A stretch of DNA of 64,000 bases. Source: Girardinichthys multiradiatus (Eukaryota; Chordata; Actinopteri; Cyprinodontiformes; Goodeidae). Position 1 is the first letter of the stretch; each line of letters opens with the position of its first letter. Made by a program: the position numbers and the translations under genes. A model generated the notes under the pieces. That model was not told the origin of the DNA and did no database searches. It was given only the letters and a program-made list of their open reading frames with translations. This document shows positions 1 through 11,722 of this stretch, one piece after another. The stretch spans positions 49,271,363 to 49,335,362 of the forward strand of contig NC_061812.1 of assembly GCF_021462225.1 (NCBI RefSeq). The letters run 5' to 3'.

Positions 1-2364
1 GTTTCCAGGACAGGTGATCAGACATGCACTGTTAAAAGGTTGGGTGTTCCTGCAGTACCCAAGCAACCACACAGTCAGGACCTTAGCCAATTTATTAATC
101 TTCCTGCTCCTCTGTAATCAGTTTGGACTAAATGCTTGTATTTCCTGATTTTACATCCACCCAGGTAATGATGCTGCGGTTTAGCTAATGCTTATTTATA
201 CTAATATATGACAGAATAAGAAACTGTAGAGGAATTTGACGGATAATACATCTCACAATTATTTAATTTTTATTCAAGAATATTAGTTTGTTAACACAAT
301 GTTCAACTGCTGCTAAAATCGAACATTATTTTTTTGGAACAAGGTTGATAGGTTATAAGTATAAATATATCAGTTTAATTAAATTCATTTAGCTAAATAA
401 GTACATTTTACAAACTGGATAGAATTCATTTAAATGTGTTTTAATTGTTAAACTTACATCACTTTAATCCTGAAAGGTTAATTCATTGTTTAATTCTTCA
501 AACAGTGAGAGGCTGTTTTATCAGTGTTTAGACGAGCGGTGTCGGTCCGGCCCGGTAGTTCTTGCTCCTCTGAACCGGGCTTTATTATTTAATCATCCTC
601 CATCCACTCATGATTCGGACCAGTCGGGAACGCGGACCCACGAATAATAAAATTAGAAGGTTTTTCATTTAAAAGCACTTTCTTCATTACGTTACAGATT
701 TACTAGAAGAAGCAAAAAAAGTGCGTTTCCAAAATGTGTCCTCCAAAGCGAAGCATCCTGAATGATGAGTCAGGTTTGGGGTTTTCTTGAGGCTGAAGTT
801 GAAATCAGTTTATTCCTGTTCTTTGTATTATTTCTGCTTATTGAGTTGTTGCTCATTACGCTGCAGCTGATGTTTTTGTCGGAGTACAGTTCGGTTCCAT
901 CATGAGGCCCACACTAGCATTAGGCTACTGAGTTTTTTTCCCAAACAACTTCAGAAACTCGTCTGCGCAGGTGAAGATTTGTTGCGTTCATTTCCTGACA
1001 AATGTGACGCAGTTCAGGCAACCTAACATGCGCAGAAAGCAAGAACTTCCTCCGTGTGCTTCTGCAGTCAAGGTCTATATTATTGACTTCCTTGGAATAA
1101 GAACAGCTCCTGGAAGAGGAAAACCTTAAAGATGACCTTGGTGATGGTGAAGCTGCCTGAAAGCACCCTGCGTTATGTCCAATCTCAGGAAAAAATGGAC
1201 ACATGAATACATTTTTGTAAAATGTTTTGGTCTGCATTACTTTGTGTATTTGGTCTAATCTTAAATATTGTGTGCAATAATTGACATAATATGTTTTACT
1301 TTGTGAATTGAGTTACAAAAATTTTCTTTTTAGTAATATTCAAATTTCTCAATATATATACACACACACACACACACAAACATTTTCAGAAAGTTAGGCA
1401 ACAAAGTATACCCACCACTTAGGAACATGAAAAAATATCCTGTAACGTTTTTTTTTTTTTTTATTAAATAATCTCTGTTCTATTAGTTCTTTCTCCATTA
1501 TTAAACTTTAGTTAACACAATGTAACCTACTGAGTCATATAAACACATTGATTTTAGTTTTAAAAAGCCACAGCTTCAGTATTGTGTCTTACTATATTTT
1601 TCCAGTTGCTGAGGTTAATAAAGAAATATTAGATACAATGAGGACTCATTAGGTCCCCACTACAGAAAATATCCTCCAACATTTGCTTTTCTTGGAACGT
1701 ACTCTGGGCCCTTTATGTATGATATATGTATTATGTTTTATATAAGCTGAAACAGATATATTATCCTATGCTGTAAGGTGCTAGTTTATTTTCCACCATC
1801 GCAGTCACCTCCTTTCTTCCACACATTTTATTTAAATATTGTCTGTATAAAAGTAGAATGCTTGTTTGGTTCCCCTCTTGCTCCTGCTGAGAGATGTTTG
1901 ATGCTGAGGGGATTGGTCGGCTGTTATCAATATGTCATCCTGAGTGAAACAGCAGATATTTTTGATTTTAATCTTTAAAAATACCTGACATTGTTTTGGC
2001 CACATAAGCGTGACTGTGCTCCACAGCTGCTTGCACTGAACCCACAAGACTTTGAAAGCTGATATGAACACATGTATTGTTTAGAATGAAAGAAAGAGAG
2101 TGTTACTGAAAATATATTTAATAATTAAACAAAGCACAGTTACATAAAAGGAATGCAAAACAGATGAGTAAGAGTGGATCATAGAAGTTGAAAATAGACC
2201 TACTGCAAAGGTTTGAGTTCCTTCCTGAGCAGCAGCAAGTTCATCATGAAGGAATGTGACAAAAAACACACGGCTGCTTCATGGAGCAGATCCGGTCTCT
2301 GGAAGCATCCTCCTCCAGGTGCACTTAAGGGTCCCAGCGGTTCTGCAAGTCCAGCTGAATTACA
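1..2364. other. AT-rich flank 3' of barx1
   Basis: No gene is recognised here. It holds a short (CA)n microsatellite at about 1360-1378 and a T-run at about 1450-1462. Part of the right side (about 1800-2364) is probably the barx1 3' UTR because it lies directly after the stop codon on the minus strand. A minus-strand AATAAA is present at about 1827-1832, but there is no proof that it is used. The short open frames here look random: biased composition and no domain. Confidence 0.5.
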
Positions 2365-2532
2365 TCACTCCTCCTGTGTGTTCTCGAAGTGAGAGCTTGA
2401 CCCGTCAGACTGACGATCGGCATCAGCAGCAGATCGTTCCTGCTCAGAGAGCTGCTCGCTGCTGGGGATGGAGTTCTTCTTTGGTCGGCCTTTTGGCTTG
2501 GTGGGGGACTCCAGTCCTCCTCCCTGGAGAAC
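2365..2532 (-). CDS. barx1: barx1 coding exon 4 (Barx basic region and C-terminus)
   Basis: The acceptor CGAGCAG is followed by codons for [19 protein letters not shown], the conserved Barx basic region. An acidic, serine-rich tail ending FENTQEE follows, then TGA at 2365-2367. It contributes 55 residues. The tail differs from the mammalian one, as is usual for this region. Confidence 0.95.
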   Translation of the reverse strand, partial: VLQGGGLESPTKPKGRPKKNSIPSSEQLSEQERSAADADRQSDGSSSHFENTQEE

Positions 2533-5500
2533 CTGCTCGTAGAAAATCTCGTTCAGGTCCATGTAATGTTCATAAGCAAATTCAGCACATCAAGATAATT
2601 GGGAAATGCTGCCATTTCAGACATGTAGACTCATTTATTTTGTAATCTATCCCCAAAAAGAGCAGGCACTCTCTGGTACTTCTCAACCACAAAGCACCGC
2701 TGCTGCCACCAATATTTGAGTTTAATATTTCAAGATAAAATAGACTCATCAGCCCTACACTGCACCATAGTTTCATCAGCAGTGCACAACTTACAATTTT
2801 CTTCCATTTCATCCTCCGGTTCTGGTACCAGGTTTTGACTTGCAGTTGACTGAGGCCCAAAGACTCGGCCAAATCTATCCTGCAGGGATCAAACACACAT
2901 CCACACATTTCAGTATTTCCAATATTAGCACTGAAGTGGTTTAAAAAACAAAACAAGTAACAATTCCAATGTTTTAAACCGTTCTTTAGTATTTTAGTGA
3001 GGAGGATAAATGCTAAACCATAGCTCCAGCGTTGCCAAGCAGCAGCAGCTCCAACACTGAGTCCTTTGTATTTTTCTTTGACTTGGTGGTTTTAGAGTTT
3101 ACATTTTGCAACTAAAAATAACACATGTGGTCCGACAGTGTAGGGCTAACTAGCTGCTACAGGACATGTTAGACAAAAACACTTAAACCAGCATAGCTTA
3201 ATTAAACAAATCTGTATGCTAACATAGAAGCAACTTCAATGTTTCACCCTGGAATCGATGTAAAATATATTGAAAAATATTATTAAAAAATAACAAATCC
3301 TGATTCCATAAAGAGTGAAATAAAGATAATAATGAACCCTCTCATGCTACAAACACCCTGGACTTCTCCTGTGGCTTAATCCGAGTCTACAGTTAAAATC
3401 AGGGCTGTTCAGATGTTGGTTCAAATCTGTGAAATAAGTTCTAAAGGATTTTTTTTATTTGATCTGCTCTTTACAAAAAAAATTTTTAAAACGAATTATA
3501 TGACAAGGTTCTATTTATTTGTATTACATGTCCATACAGTGTAATTTTCTTTCTTTTTTAGGACTATTTTTGGTTGTTTTCTAATTAAGGTGCCCAGTTG
3601 TACGCCAGTGATTTATTCAAATAAATAATTATATAAAGGAACCTGAACCCGATCCTCAGATTTAATTAGTTCCTTTCTTTTGAGGATGAACGAATATGTG
3701 TAAACTACAGCGTAGATTTAACACATTACTTAGGAGGAAAAATATGAATCTACACAAGGGTGAGCACTAAATATTACATGTAAGTTATTTGTTTCTATAT
3801 AAACTCAAAACGACTTTATCAAATTGAGATTGAACTAAATGTAAACTTACAATTGGCGATTTTTCCCTTGTTTTCTACTAATAACTACTGGATCAGTTAA
3901 GAACAGAAAGGCAAAAGCACGCCGCTCCAACCGACATGGTCCAACTTATACTACCGCTGCCAGGAGAACTACTGGACTGTTTCATTCCTCGGTTCGTCTG
4001 AAGCTGAAATGGTGGAGGTCTGATTTTAACTGATATTAACATGCCTAAACTAAAATGTCTGAGTTACAGACGCACCTGTCTGGGGTAGAGAGGTACTTCT
4101 GCTTCTCGAAGCGCTTCTCCAGGCCCATGAGCTGCAGCTCGGTGAATACGGTGCGGCTCCGGCGCCCTTTCTTGCTCTTTCCGCCGCCGTCGGCTCCGTG
4201 CTCCAGCTTCCCGCGCAGGTGCAGGTCCAGCGGCAGGTGGTGGCTGGCGGGGCCGACCTGCAGGCCCGGAGCCGCGGACAGAAGCGGGGAGGCGAGCGGG
4301 GAGCCCAGCGAGCAGGACAGCGGGGACAGGGGGAACTTGAGGAGGCTCGCATGGTCGGCTTTTAACACTGCGGCGGGGTGGAAAAGGAAACATGGCGGTT
4401 CAGTTTAAAAAGTTGCTTCTTGGAGGTAAGTTTAGGTTAACGGACGAGCTTCAGTGACACAATGACCTCCGGGAAACTGTCTTCCTCATTTGAATCTTTT
4501 ACACTAAATAATTCTTAATTTATGAATAACTGCGATTAACTATTAGGCCGTGTTTTTTTTTTTTTTGTTTTTGTTTTTTTTTATCGAAAGAATAAGAATT
4601 TATTTAACCTTACATTGCTCATTTAAATTGGGTCTAAGAGAGATTAATAAAAGTAGTAGAGCCTCAAAAACATGGCGGATAAATAAAAACCTGTTTTATA
4701 TAGTTTTTACTGCACTTATTCATAGCATTGGTGTTTGACAGAAAACAAAGTCAGGGATAAATAAAGTCAGTTCATAATAAAATCGAGCCTCTAGTTAGGC
4801 ATTCAACGGATCTGAGCTGGAACATTACGGAGACTAGAACCAAAACCATGTTGGATCAAAAACAAAACCTAACAAACCAAAAAAATCACCTGGACTAAAT
4901 AGGCTCTAGAAGTCATTAGTATATATGTAAAAAACTGGGGGAAAAACAAAAGTTATTTGAAAAAAAAAAATTACTTAACTATTTAGTTTGAACAATCATA
5001 ACAAAACAGGAGGCGATTCTTAAATGCATTCAACATAATCAATATTTTACTAAACTGAAAAATAAAAATGAATTATCTTTGCATTTTTGCTCATTAAAGT
5101 CTTTTGGATTTATTAAATTTATTTATTTTTATATCAAAGTAGTTTGTGGAAATCAGATCTCTTCCCTTCTGTTTTTTTCTTTCTTGATATTTTGCAACTT
5201 GATTATATTGATACAGATGCTGGATTAAAGACAGGAATAACTACATTTCTTTTTGAATAGCACGATTTAATGTGATCATGCTAGAATATTGATTAAAAAT
5301 CCATAGGCCTAAGTAGGATACGTTTGGTTTTAAACAATCAACTGTGACAACTATTGCTCTAATATTAAGTCTGAGCCTAAGATGCAGAACTCACCCAGTT
5401 GACTGTGGAAAGGTCGGGCTGACAGAAGAGCCTGGACCCCGAACTTGAGCAGGTCTCCGGCCGGTGCTGATGTCTTGTGCTCCGGGTGATCCGTCAGGAT

Positions 5501-5596
5501 TTCCTCTATCATGAAACTCCTGTAGCGGTGAGTCCTGTGGTCCGGCTGGACGTCAGGGGGGTAGTAATGCGCGCCCATGTCCAGCGGGTGCTGCAT
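2365..5596 (-). CDS. barx1: BARX1 homeobox transcription factor (4 coding exons)
   Basis: The coding exons on the minus strand are 5596-5395, 4367-4076, 2879-2795 and 2532-2365. Each junction has GT..AG ends and the phases join (202+292+85+168 nt) to give 248 aa. An eh1/FIL-like motif (SFMIEEIL) lies near residue 20-30. The homeodomain is residues about 135-194 with W48, Q50, N51 and the string [11 protein letters not shown]; the second intron cuts it. The conserved Barx basic region ([20 protein letters not shown]) follows it. The protein binds DNA in the nucleus; in vertebrates Barx1 acts in pharyngeal arch, jaw and tooth, and stomach mesenchyme. The start was chosen at MQHPLD because family members begin there; the frame stays open for 12 more codons upstream. 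Length and order match the family, and nothing is broken. Identity is recalled from the family, not from a search. Confidence 0.96.
2795..2879 (-). CDS. barx1: barx1 coding exon 3 (homeodomain recognition helix)
   Basis: This 85-nt exon encodes [20 protein letters not shown] and RRMKWKKI, the third (recognition) helix with Q50 and N51. The acceptor is CTGCAG and the donor GTAAGT. It ends in phase 0. Confidence 0.96.
2880..4075 (-). other. barx1: barx1 intron 2
   Basis: An AT-rich intron of 1,196 bp with GT..AG ends on the minus strand. I see no coding or repeat signal. Intron 1 (4368-5394, 1,027 bp) and intron 3 (2533-2794, 262 bp) are likewise plain, apart from T/A runs at about 4552-4582 and 4960-4970 in intron 1. 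The lack of recognisable transposons across this whole gene is notable next to the rest of the window. Confidence 0.8.
4076..4367 (-). CDS. barx1: barx1 coding exon 2 (first half of homeodomain)
   Basis: The acceptor is CCGCAG and the exon enters at codon 68. It encodes a proline/serine/leucine-rich linker and a basic stretch ([10 protein letters not shown]). It then gives homeodomain helices 1 and 2, down to the last codon, which is split as AG|G with exon 3. The donor is GTGCGT. The GC-rich coding sequence contrasts with the AT-rich introns on both sides. Confidence 0.96.
5395..5596 (-). CDS. barx1: barx1 coding exon 1
   Basis: This exon encodes residues 1-67 plus one base of codon 68. It includes the [14 protein letters not shown] repressor-like motif and [14 protein letters not shown], both typical of the Barx N-terminus. 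The donor is GTGAGT directly after base 5395. An ATG at 5630-5632 lies in the same open frame 12 codons upstream and could be used instead. I prefer the ATG at 5594-5596 because it aligns with the family start. Confidence 0.94.
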
Positions 5597-6905
5597 CCTT
5601 CGGGCCGTGGGATCGACACCAGGCGCGTACACGGAAGATCGCTCCTTCAGATCCCCGACTCACAAGTCATGTTTTCTCCGCAGCATCAAGTCTGCAGCTC
5701 AGAGTTGTCCTAAGGCTCTCGAGCAACCCGATTACAGGTAGGCTGATCTCCAAAGTCCTCTGATAGAGATTTGAGCTCTTTTTTTGTCCATATGCTTTTC
5801 CTTTGGCGGAGGAACCTTACAGCCGATGGTTATCACTTGCCCAGAGTCCGAGCATGTGCATGGCCTGTTGGTGTTCCTGCGGACCGAGAAGCCCGGCACC
5901 TTGGCAGTGAGATGAGGAATAAGCCTTTTGGTGTTAAGAGTTCCGTCGTGGCTCCACCCCTCCTCCCGAGATTTGCCCGTGCAGCTCTCTGTCTTTGTTG
6001 CAGCTAAATCTCCATGCAAAGGCGCGCTTGTCATGCACGGACTTATGCAAAACAGAACTAAAGATGTTTGGGAGCAAGGGCACTTCAAGCAGCTTCAAGA
6101 AAAATATTAGCCTAATGGTGGCGGTGAAAAGGCTGGAAATGAAACGAGGAAAATATAAAAACTGCTTGCAATAACTCCTGTTGATGCTTGCAATGCAGCA
6201 TTTTCTAGATGCATATGTAGATTTATTTCGCATGCAACAGTCAGACTTAGTTTTGCAGTGTAACTAGATTGTTTTGATTTCTAATGTACTTCCTCAACTG
6301 CTCCTTTGCAGTTTTTGACTATAGCCCAAGTACCACAGGGGTGTTTTAGAAGAGCTTTACCTTTGAATCATGACCCCAAAACCTTCCTTCGGATGACTTG
6401 TAAATGATTTCCAGTTGAGGATCAATGATGTAGCTTTATAAAATATCGCTCTTTCTCCTTAGAAGCCTTGATCTAAAAGTTAGATCAAAGCTTCTAAGCA
6501 GAATAAAATACAGGCTATACTGACTGGAACATTGAAGAATAAAGGCACACTACCCAAAAAAGAAAGGTTAACAAGAACCATCACAGAAATCACTGAAAGC
6601 ACATTTCCTTAAAAAGACTTGTGTCACTGAATAAAAGCGTTGTTGTGGCATCTGATAACAACACAGATCGGACTGGAAATTTTCTTAGAAATAAAACAAA
6701 ACAAGAATAAAATGAGAAACACTTCTTTTTCCTTTGTAGGAGTGTGTAAGCAAAACAAAACGTGCTTTCCTGTCTTGTCCAGAATATATCTTCCTCTGGT
6801 GGTTGGTCTTTGGACTGCAAGGTAATGTCCTGGGAATGTAGTCTAATGCAGCCCTGTTAAACATAGAAAAAAGATCTTTTCAACTAATGCTGATGGTCCA
6901 CAGAT
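5597..6905 (-). promoter_or_regulatory. barx1 5' UTR and upstream region
   Basis: This is the sequence immediately upstream of the barx1 start on its sense strand. The part up to about 5960 is richer in GC and CpG than its surroundings, as expected near a developmental-gene promoter. I cannot place the transcription start and see no clear TATA box at a usable distance. From about 6100 to 6900 it is AT-rich with nothing recognised. The role is inferred from position only. Confidence 0.4.
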
Positions 6906-6925
6906 TACACACACACCCATATACA

Positions 6926-6984
<59 letters not shown>
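6906..6984. repeat. (CA)n/(TA)n compound microsatellite
   Basis: A run of CA dinucleotides passes into a long TA tract, interrupted by TGTATG. It lies directly beside the left end of the next Tc1 relic, as often seen where TA-targeting transposons inserted. Confidence 0.9.
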
Positions 6985-6986
<2 letters not shown>

Positions 6987-7850
6987 TACGGAAAGTATTC
7001 CCAGCGCTGCACTTTTTCCACATTTAATGTTCTGTCCTTATTCCAAATGGTATCAAATTAATCTCTTTCATCAAAATTCTACACACAATACCCCATTTTG
7101 ACAATGGGAAGAGATTTGTTTGAGATTGTTGCAAATTTATTATAAATAGAAAACTAAGAAATCACATTTACATAAGTATTCAAAGCCTTAGCTCATTACC
7201 TTGTTGATCCACCTTTGGCAGCAATTACAGCCTCAAGTCTATTTGAATCTGACGCCACAAGCTGAACACACCTATCTTTAGGCAGTTTGGCCCATTCTTC
7301 TTTGCAGAACGTTTCAAGCCCCAACAGGTTGGATGAGAGACCTCTATGCTCAGCCATTTTCAGATCTCTCCAAAGATATTCAATCGGATTCAAATCTGGA
7401 CTCTGCCTTGGCCACTTCAGGACATTCACAGAGTGGTTCTGAAGCCACTCTTTTGAGATCTTGGCTGTGTGCTTTGAGATGTTTCTGTACATTCTCTGTA
7501 CGTTGCTGCATTCATCTTTTCCTCTAGCTTGACTAGTCTGCCAGTTCCTGCTGCTAAAGAACATCCCCATAGCATGATACTGTCACCACCATGCTTCACT
7601 GTAGGGATTGTGTTGGGCTGGTGATGAGCGGTGCCTGGTTTCCTCCAAATAGGATGCCTTGCATTCACACCAAAGAGTTCAATCTTGTTTCATCAGACCA
7701 GAGAACTTTGTTTCTCATGGTCTGAGAGTCCTTTAGATGCCTGTGGCAAACTCCAGTCGGGCTGCCATGTGCCATTTATTAAGGAGTGGCTTTCATCTGG
7801 CCACTCCAGAGCAAGCAGACCCACTTTGACTTTACCTGATTATATAGTGC
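6985..7850 (-). pseudogene. Tc1/mariner transposase relic (6.9 kb copy)
   Basis: The minus strand reads Tc1 transposase pieces in different frames. One (7668-7426) has VKHGGDSIMLWGC. Another (7570-7196) has [20 protein letters not shown], with the third catalytic residue (E) kept, and a C-terminal VIAAKGGSTR. The segment holding the second catalytic Asp is deleted or scrambled between them. The sequence at about 6985-7190 looks like a Tc1 terminal repeat. The right terminal repeat is not seen, so the copy is truncated. It is dead. Confidence 0.85.
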
Positions 7851-8397
7851 TATATACACCACAGCCCAAAAAATTGGAAAGAACTTCAACTTTCTGTTTA
7901 TAATGCATATCTTAAAAACCAGTATGAGTTCTATAGGTATAGCAAGACTTTTACTTTATTAAGATTTGCAATTTTCTTAATTTCACCTTTTTGTACAAAT
8001 TTGATCTTGCTTCCAAACATTTACCCTGTATGATATCATATATTTAGTCTACCTTTCATGTTTATAGCCTATTATTGATAGCATCACATAAAAAAGTACT
8101 TATGCAAAGAAAATCTAAACTGATATGAAGGTAGTCTTACCTTTACACTTACCAATGTTAATTAATTAATCCTTTTGTTCATTTTACTTACTTTCTAAAA
8201 ATTGACTGCATTATTTTGCAAACCTGGTAACCCTGAATGAAATATGGATCAATTCAGGCCTGAATTGATTTAACACAAGGGTCTGCTTAAACATACGAGG
8301 TTAGGTTTTCAACCCAAAATTGAGTTAAAGTAATTAATATCTAATGTTGTAGCTATCAAAGAGTGAAATGAAAAGAATCATATACCAGAAGCCAGTT
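7851..8397. other. AT-rich spacer
   Basis: No gene or clear element is seen. A short stretch at about 7858-7890 resembles a transposon end, but no partner was found. Confidence 0.5.
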
Positions 8398-8670
8398 GGT
8401 AGGAGGTGGGATACATCCTGGACAAGTTGCCAGTTCATCAAGAGGCAACAGAAGACAAATAAACAGCACAACCCATCCTTATGGGCAATTTAGAGGGGCA
8501 AGTTAACCAAAAATGCATGTTTTTGAATGGAATCAAATTCCTTAAAAGAGACCAACTATGCACAGGGAGAACATGAAACCTCCACACAGAAAGTCCTTGG
8601 GCCATGATTGAAACCTGGAAAATTCCTGCTGCTCGGCAACTTTCAAACCTGCACCACTGTGCAACATTAT
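8398..8670. repeat. Dispersed repeat R1, copy 1
   Basis: This shares ordered motifs with copies at 33050-33260 and 46790-46920: a 'valid-looking' run of GGTGGGATACA/GGGGTACACCCTGGA, CCAGT(C/T)CATCA, CAGGGAGAACATG and a final tract ending CACTGTGCAAC. It is a common teleost non-coding repeat whose class I cannot name with confidence. It is diverged here, with many small indels. Confidence 0.6.
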
Positions 8671-9239
8671 ATTGTCTAATAAAACATTTAATAAAAAACT
8701 GTTAAATATTTGTCATTAAATGAATTTAAATGTGGATAAATTTATGCTCAGTATATAAGTCTATTGTCATGGTTTTTGGTAGATATGCTACCCAAAAATA
8801 GGAACAATCTCAAGAAACGGTGAGGATGTTTTAAATGGATTTGTTGAATGAGGAGAAATCAGGAAACAAATATATATTCTGGTCTGGTGATGCACTTTTA
8901 ATATCATCTGGAAAAAATCTGCAAGCAAGAGGACAGGTGAGCATTTAATTTGGCAGGCAAGCAGAGGAGAAAGGACATGTAGCAAAGAAGATTTTACTGT
9001 TTGGTTGTTGGAGATTTGGCATGGAGAGGAGTGAGATGAGTCGAGGCGCTGTTGGTCTGCGTGGTGAGTTTGTATACAAGAGAGTGGTCTGAGGGGTGTT
9101 CCCCATTCAGCGTTTGAGGGAGGACAGGTAGGAGCTTGAGAACGCCAGAGGAAGAAGCTGCTAACTACTGGTCGGAAAGTTAAATAGTCCAGATAAGTTT
9201 ACAACAAGGAGATATCTTTTTATTTGTTTTTCTGTGTCT
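8671..9239. other. Unassigned sequence
   Basis: No domain, RNA gene or repeat is recognised. The last part, from about 9000, is G-rich and may belong to the LINE whose 3' tail follows, but this cannot be shown. Confidence 0.4.
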
Positions 9240-9350
9240 GTATCTGTGTTTATTTTCTTTGTAATTGTATTGTAATTGTTCTTCCTCATGTACAGTGCTT
9301 TGAATGTCTTGTTACTGAAAAGCGCTATATAAATAAACTTACCTTACCTT
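9240..9350 (+). repeat. LINE 3' tail
   Basis: It contains the stereotyped teleost LINE ending: AGTGCTTTGAATGTCTTGTT, then GCGCTATATAAATAAA, followed by short tandem (CTTAC)-like units. This is the CR1/L2-type 3' end. The coding part is missing, so it is a 5'-truncated insertion. Confidence 0.7.
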
Positions 9351-9352
9351 GC

Positions 9353-9640
9353 CTTTAGGGTTTTCTGGGAGATTGGACAGAGTCACCAGGAGAGTTACAC
9401 AGAGTAGTTCCTTCAGATCCCTGGTGATCCAGGGCTTATTTTTCAGGAAGTATGGTAGGGATGTTGTTGTCCACATAGAAGTTTATCTAGTCGGTCACAA
9501 ATTCAGTCATGGCATTGATGTCCTCTATATGTGGCTGGCAAAGTGGATTACATTCTGTAGCCTCAAAACAACTCTGCAGGTATTCTTCAGCTCCTTGTGA
9601 CCATCTTCTCATATTTTGCTTTATTCCGAGTTACCTATGA
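9353..9640 (-). pseudogene. LINE ORF2 fragment (region after the endonuclease)
   Basis: The minus strand encodes EEYLQSCFEATECNPLCQPH, EDINAMTEFVTD and ALDHQG. This is the linker region between endonuclease and reverse transcriptase in a common fish LINE of the CR1/L2/Rex group. It is a lone fragment with no start. It faces the LINE 3' tail to its left and the plus-strand LINE to its right, so it came from a separate insertion. Confidence 0.6.
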
Positions 9641-10129
9641 ACATGGGTTTTATCATCCAAACAGAAATACTATCAATTATGATCTTATTTACCAAGAAGG
9701 TTTGCTTTGAAGATGTGTACATTTACATAAAACAAATCAATTAGATTTTTTCTTGAAGAGCAGCTGAAAAAGCATTGAAATATTGAAAGTGTGGTAAACA
9801 GTGAGATGTGATTAAAATCACAAGACATTGCCACAAACATATTGTGATGTTATGTCTGTAGCTTAGCAACAACTGAGCTGATTATATCACATGCAGTGTA
9901 TGTAACAGCTGATGGTAGAATGTACAGGGCTGCCAAACAAACACTGGCAAACTCTATTGGTAAATAATATGGACAAAAACGTACTGCTGATAGTTCAATT
10001 TCCAGGCTCCAGAGATGATATTTCATAGTAGCATGTCCTGGATTACACAAACTGTTCATGACAAGTACTGCTGATCCAACTCATTTGCTTATGCAACTCC
10101 TCTTTAAATCTTTTGTTGCTTAGACAGTC
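9641..10129. other. Unassigned sequence
   Basis: AT-rich. No coding or RNA signal is recognised. Confidence 0.4.
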
Positions 10130-11345
10130 AGAAGGCTAGCAGAGAGAGGTTGGTCAGGGATATGATCCTGCAGCCATGTCTATGTTTTTCTCGCTTGGTC
10201 CTTGTTATGGCATGAAGTTCATCGACTTTGCTTGCCAAAGATCTCACATTTTCCAAGGCGGTGCCATGGGTGGCAGCGTCATTACTTCACTATCTTGTAC
10301 TTTGCGTGTTTTTCTGCTCTCTGCCACAATTCTGTGATCACCTTTACTACAGAGGAAATCCTAAACATCAGACAGTCTTCTCTAGGCATTTTTTCCCATT
10401 TTTCAATAACCCCAACTTCACTGATATCTTGATTGGCAGTGCAGTGGCTCTCTATGGGATTTACCAGAGATGAAGATGAGTTAAATGGGCAGGCACCCTC
10501 GTGAAGCTTTGGCACCGGGGCCACCACACCCCCTTGCCCTCAATCCACCTGGCTAACAAAATGGATCTCATCTCTAAAAACTCAGACTTCTGTTGATCTG
10601 CCACACTCTGCTATACTAAAACCTGGCTTAGTGAATGTATCCCGGACTGGGCACTTCTGATGCCAGGCTTCCAGCTGTTTCCATCGGACAGCAACACAGA
10701 GGTCTCGGAAAAAGAGAGAAGGTGAAATCTGCTTCTTCAAAAATAAACGTTGTGTAATGATGTCACTATAACAGAAGACATGTAGTCCTGACCTGGATTC
10801 ATTTTTTCATAAACGATAAACCCTTTCATTCACCGTGGGAGTTCTCCTTGTTTGTTCTGGCCGGTGTTTACATCCCAACACAAGCCTGCACATCAGTGGC
10901 TGAAAAACAGCTTGCTAAACTGTTAACAAACATTGAGAAAAAACACCTAGACTCTCTGACCATTGTTCTTGGGGTTTTTAACAGTGCAAAGCTCTCAAAT
11001 GAAATTTAAAAATAATGACAGCATATTAACCGTCCCACTAGGGATAAAAAAAAAAAAAAAACGCACTGGATCACTGCTACACACCTTTAAAAGATGCATA
11101 TCGCAGAGTTCCCGTGCAGTTTTTTGACTCTCTGTTCACTGTCTGCTTCATCTCATTCCAACTTACAGGCAAAAACTTAAAAACCTCAAAGCCTGGGGTT
11201 TGGACTGCTTTGACTGGACAGATTGGAGTCCTTTTAAAGCTTCAGCCTCAGACTTAAATTGATTTACTTATGCTGTGACATCATACCTTAGTTTTGAGAG
11301 GACATCTGTGTGCATGCCAAGACCTTTTGCACATACAACAACTAA
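10130..11345 (+). pseudogene. LINE ORF2 5' part with apurinic endonuclease relic
   Basis: From about 10500 the plus strand encodes, with frameshifts and stops, the endonuclease of a CR1/L2/Rex-group LINE. Visible pieces are TPLPSIHLAN, TKTWLSECIPDWALLMPGFQ, SSPCLFWPVFTSQ and LDHCYTPLKDAYRRVPVQFF. A linker resembling DCTDWSVFKA follows at about 11205. The catalytic region around the GDFN box is degraded. The stretch 10130-10500 is placed in the same element because it is continuous and resembles the upstream leader, which is less certain. It stops abruptly near 11345. There is no reverse transcriptase here. Confidence 0.7.
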
Positions 11346-11519
11346 AAATCAAATAAATTCAAAAAAAGAAAAGCCTGATATAAGCAATGAAATACAACAT
11401 CTATAGAAAAGCCAATGAAAATAGTATTTAAATAGTAAAAACAATAAAAGATAAGAAAATGAAAAACTATTACTAAAACCGGCCCGGTACTTGGCCATCT
11501 TTAGTCTAAGGTGCAAAGT

Positions 11520-11690
11520 CTTTAGGTGACGTGCGTCTCGGGGCATCGAGAGGTCCTGCTGCGCGTTTCACACATCTGGCGCGACACGTTTGAATGCTTT
11601 TCGCGCGTCGAGTGCTGTGCGTTTGTCTGACGCGCTTTTCTTGCGTCCAAAGCGGCAGACGCTAAATAATATTCTAAACCAGCTGATCAC
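11520..11690. other. CpG-rich island of unknown origin
   Basis: A short segment dense in CG (GCGCGACACG, TTTTCGCGCGTCGAG, GACGCGC) inside AT-rich DNA. It resembles the termini of fish PIF/Harbinger or hAT elements, which carry GCG-rich ends, but no transposase or matching inverted end is visible. 11346-11519 is A-rich and featureless. Confidence 0.35.
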
Positions 11691-11722
11691 ACATAAAATC
11701 AGCTGTTCAGACGCACATAAAG

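Noticed and set aside
920..1237. 105-codon open frame on minus
   Set aside because: No domain, biased composition, no splice partners and no relation to neighbouring exons.
4050..4408. Overlapping long open frames on both strands at barx1 exon 2
   Set aside because: GC-rich coding sequence gives shadow frames. Only the frame with the homeodomain has family similarity and joins the other exons.
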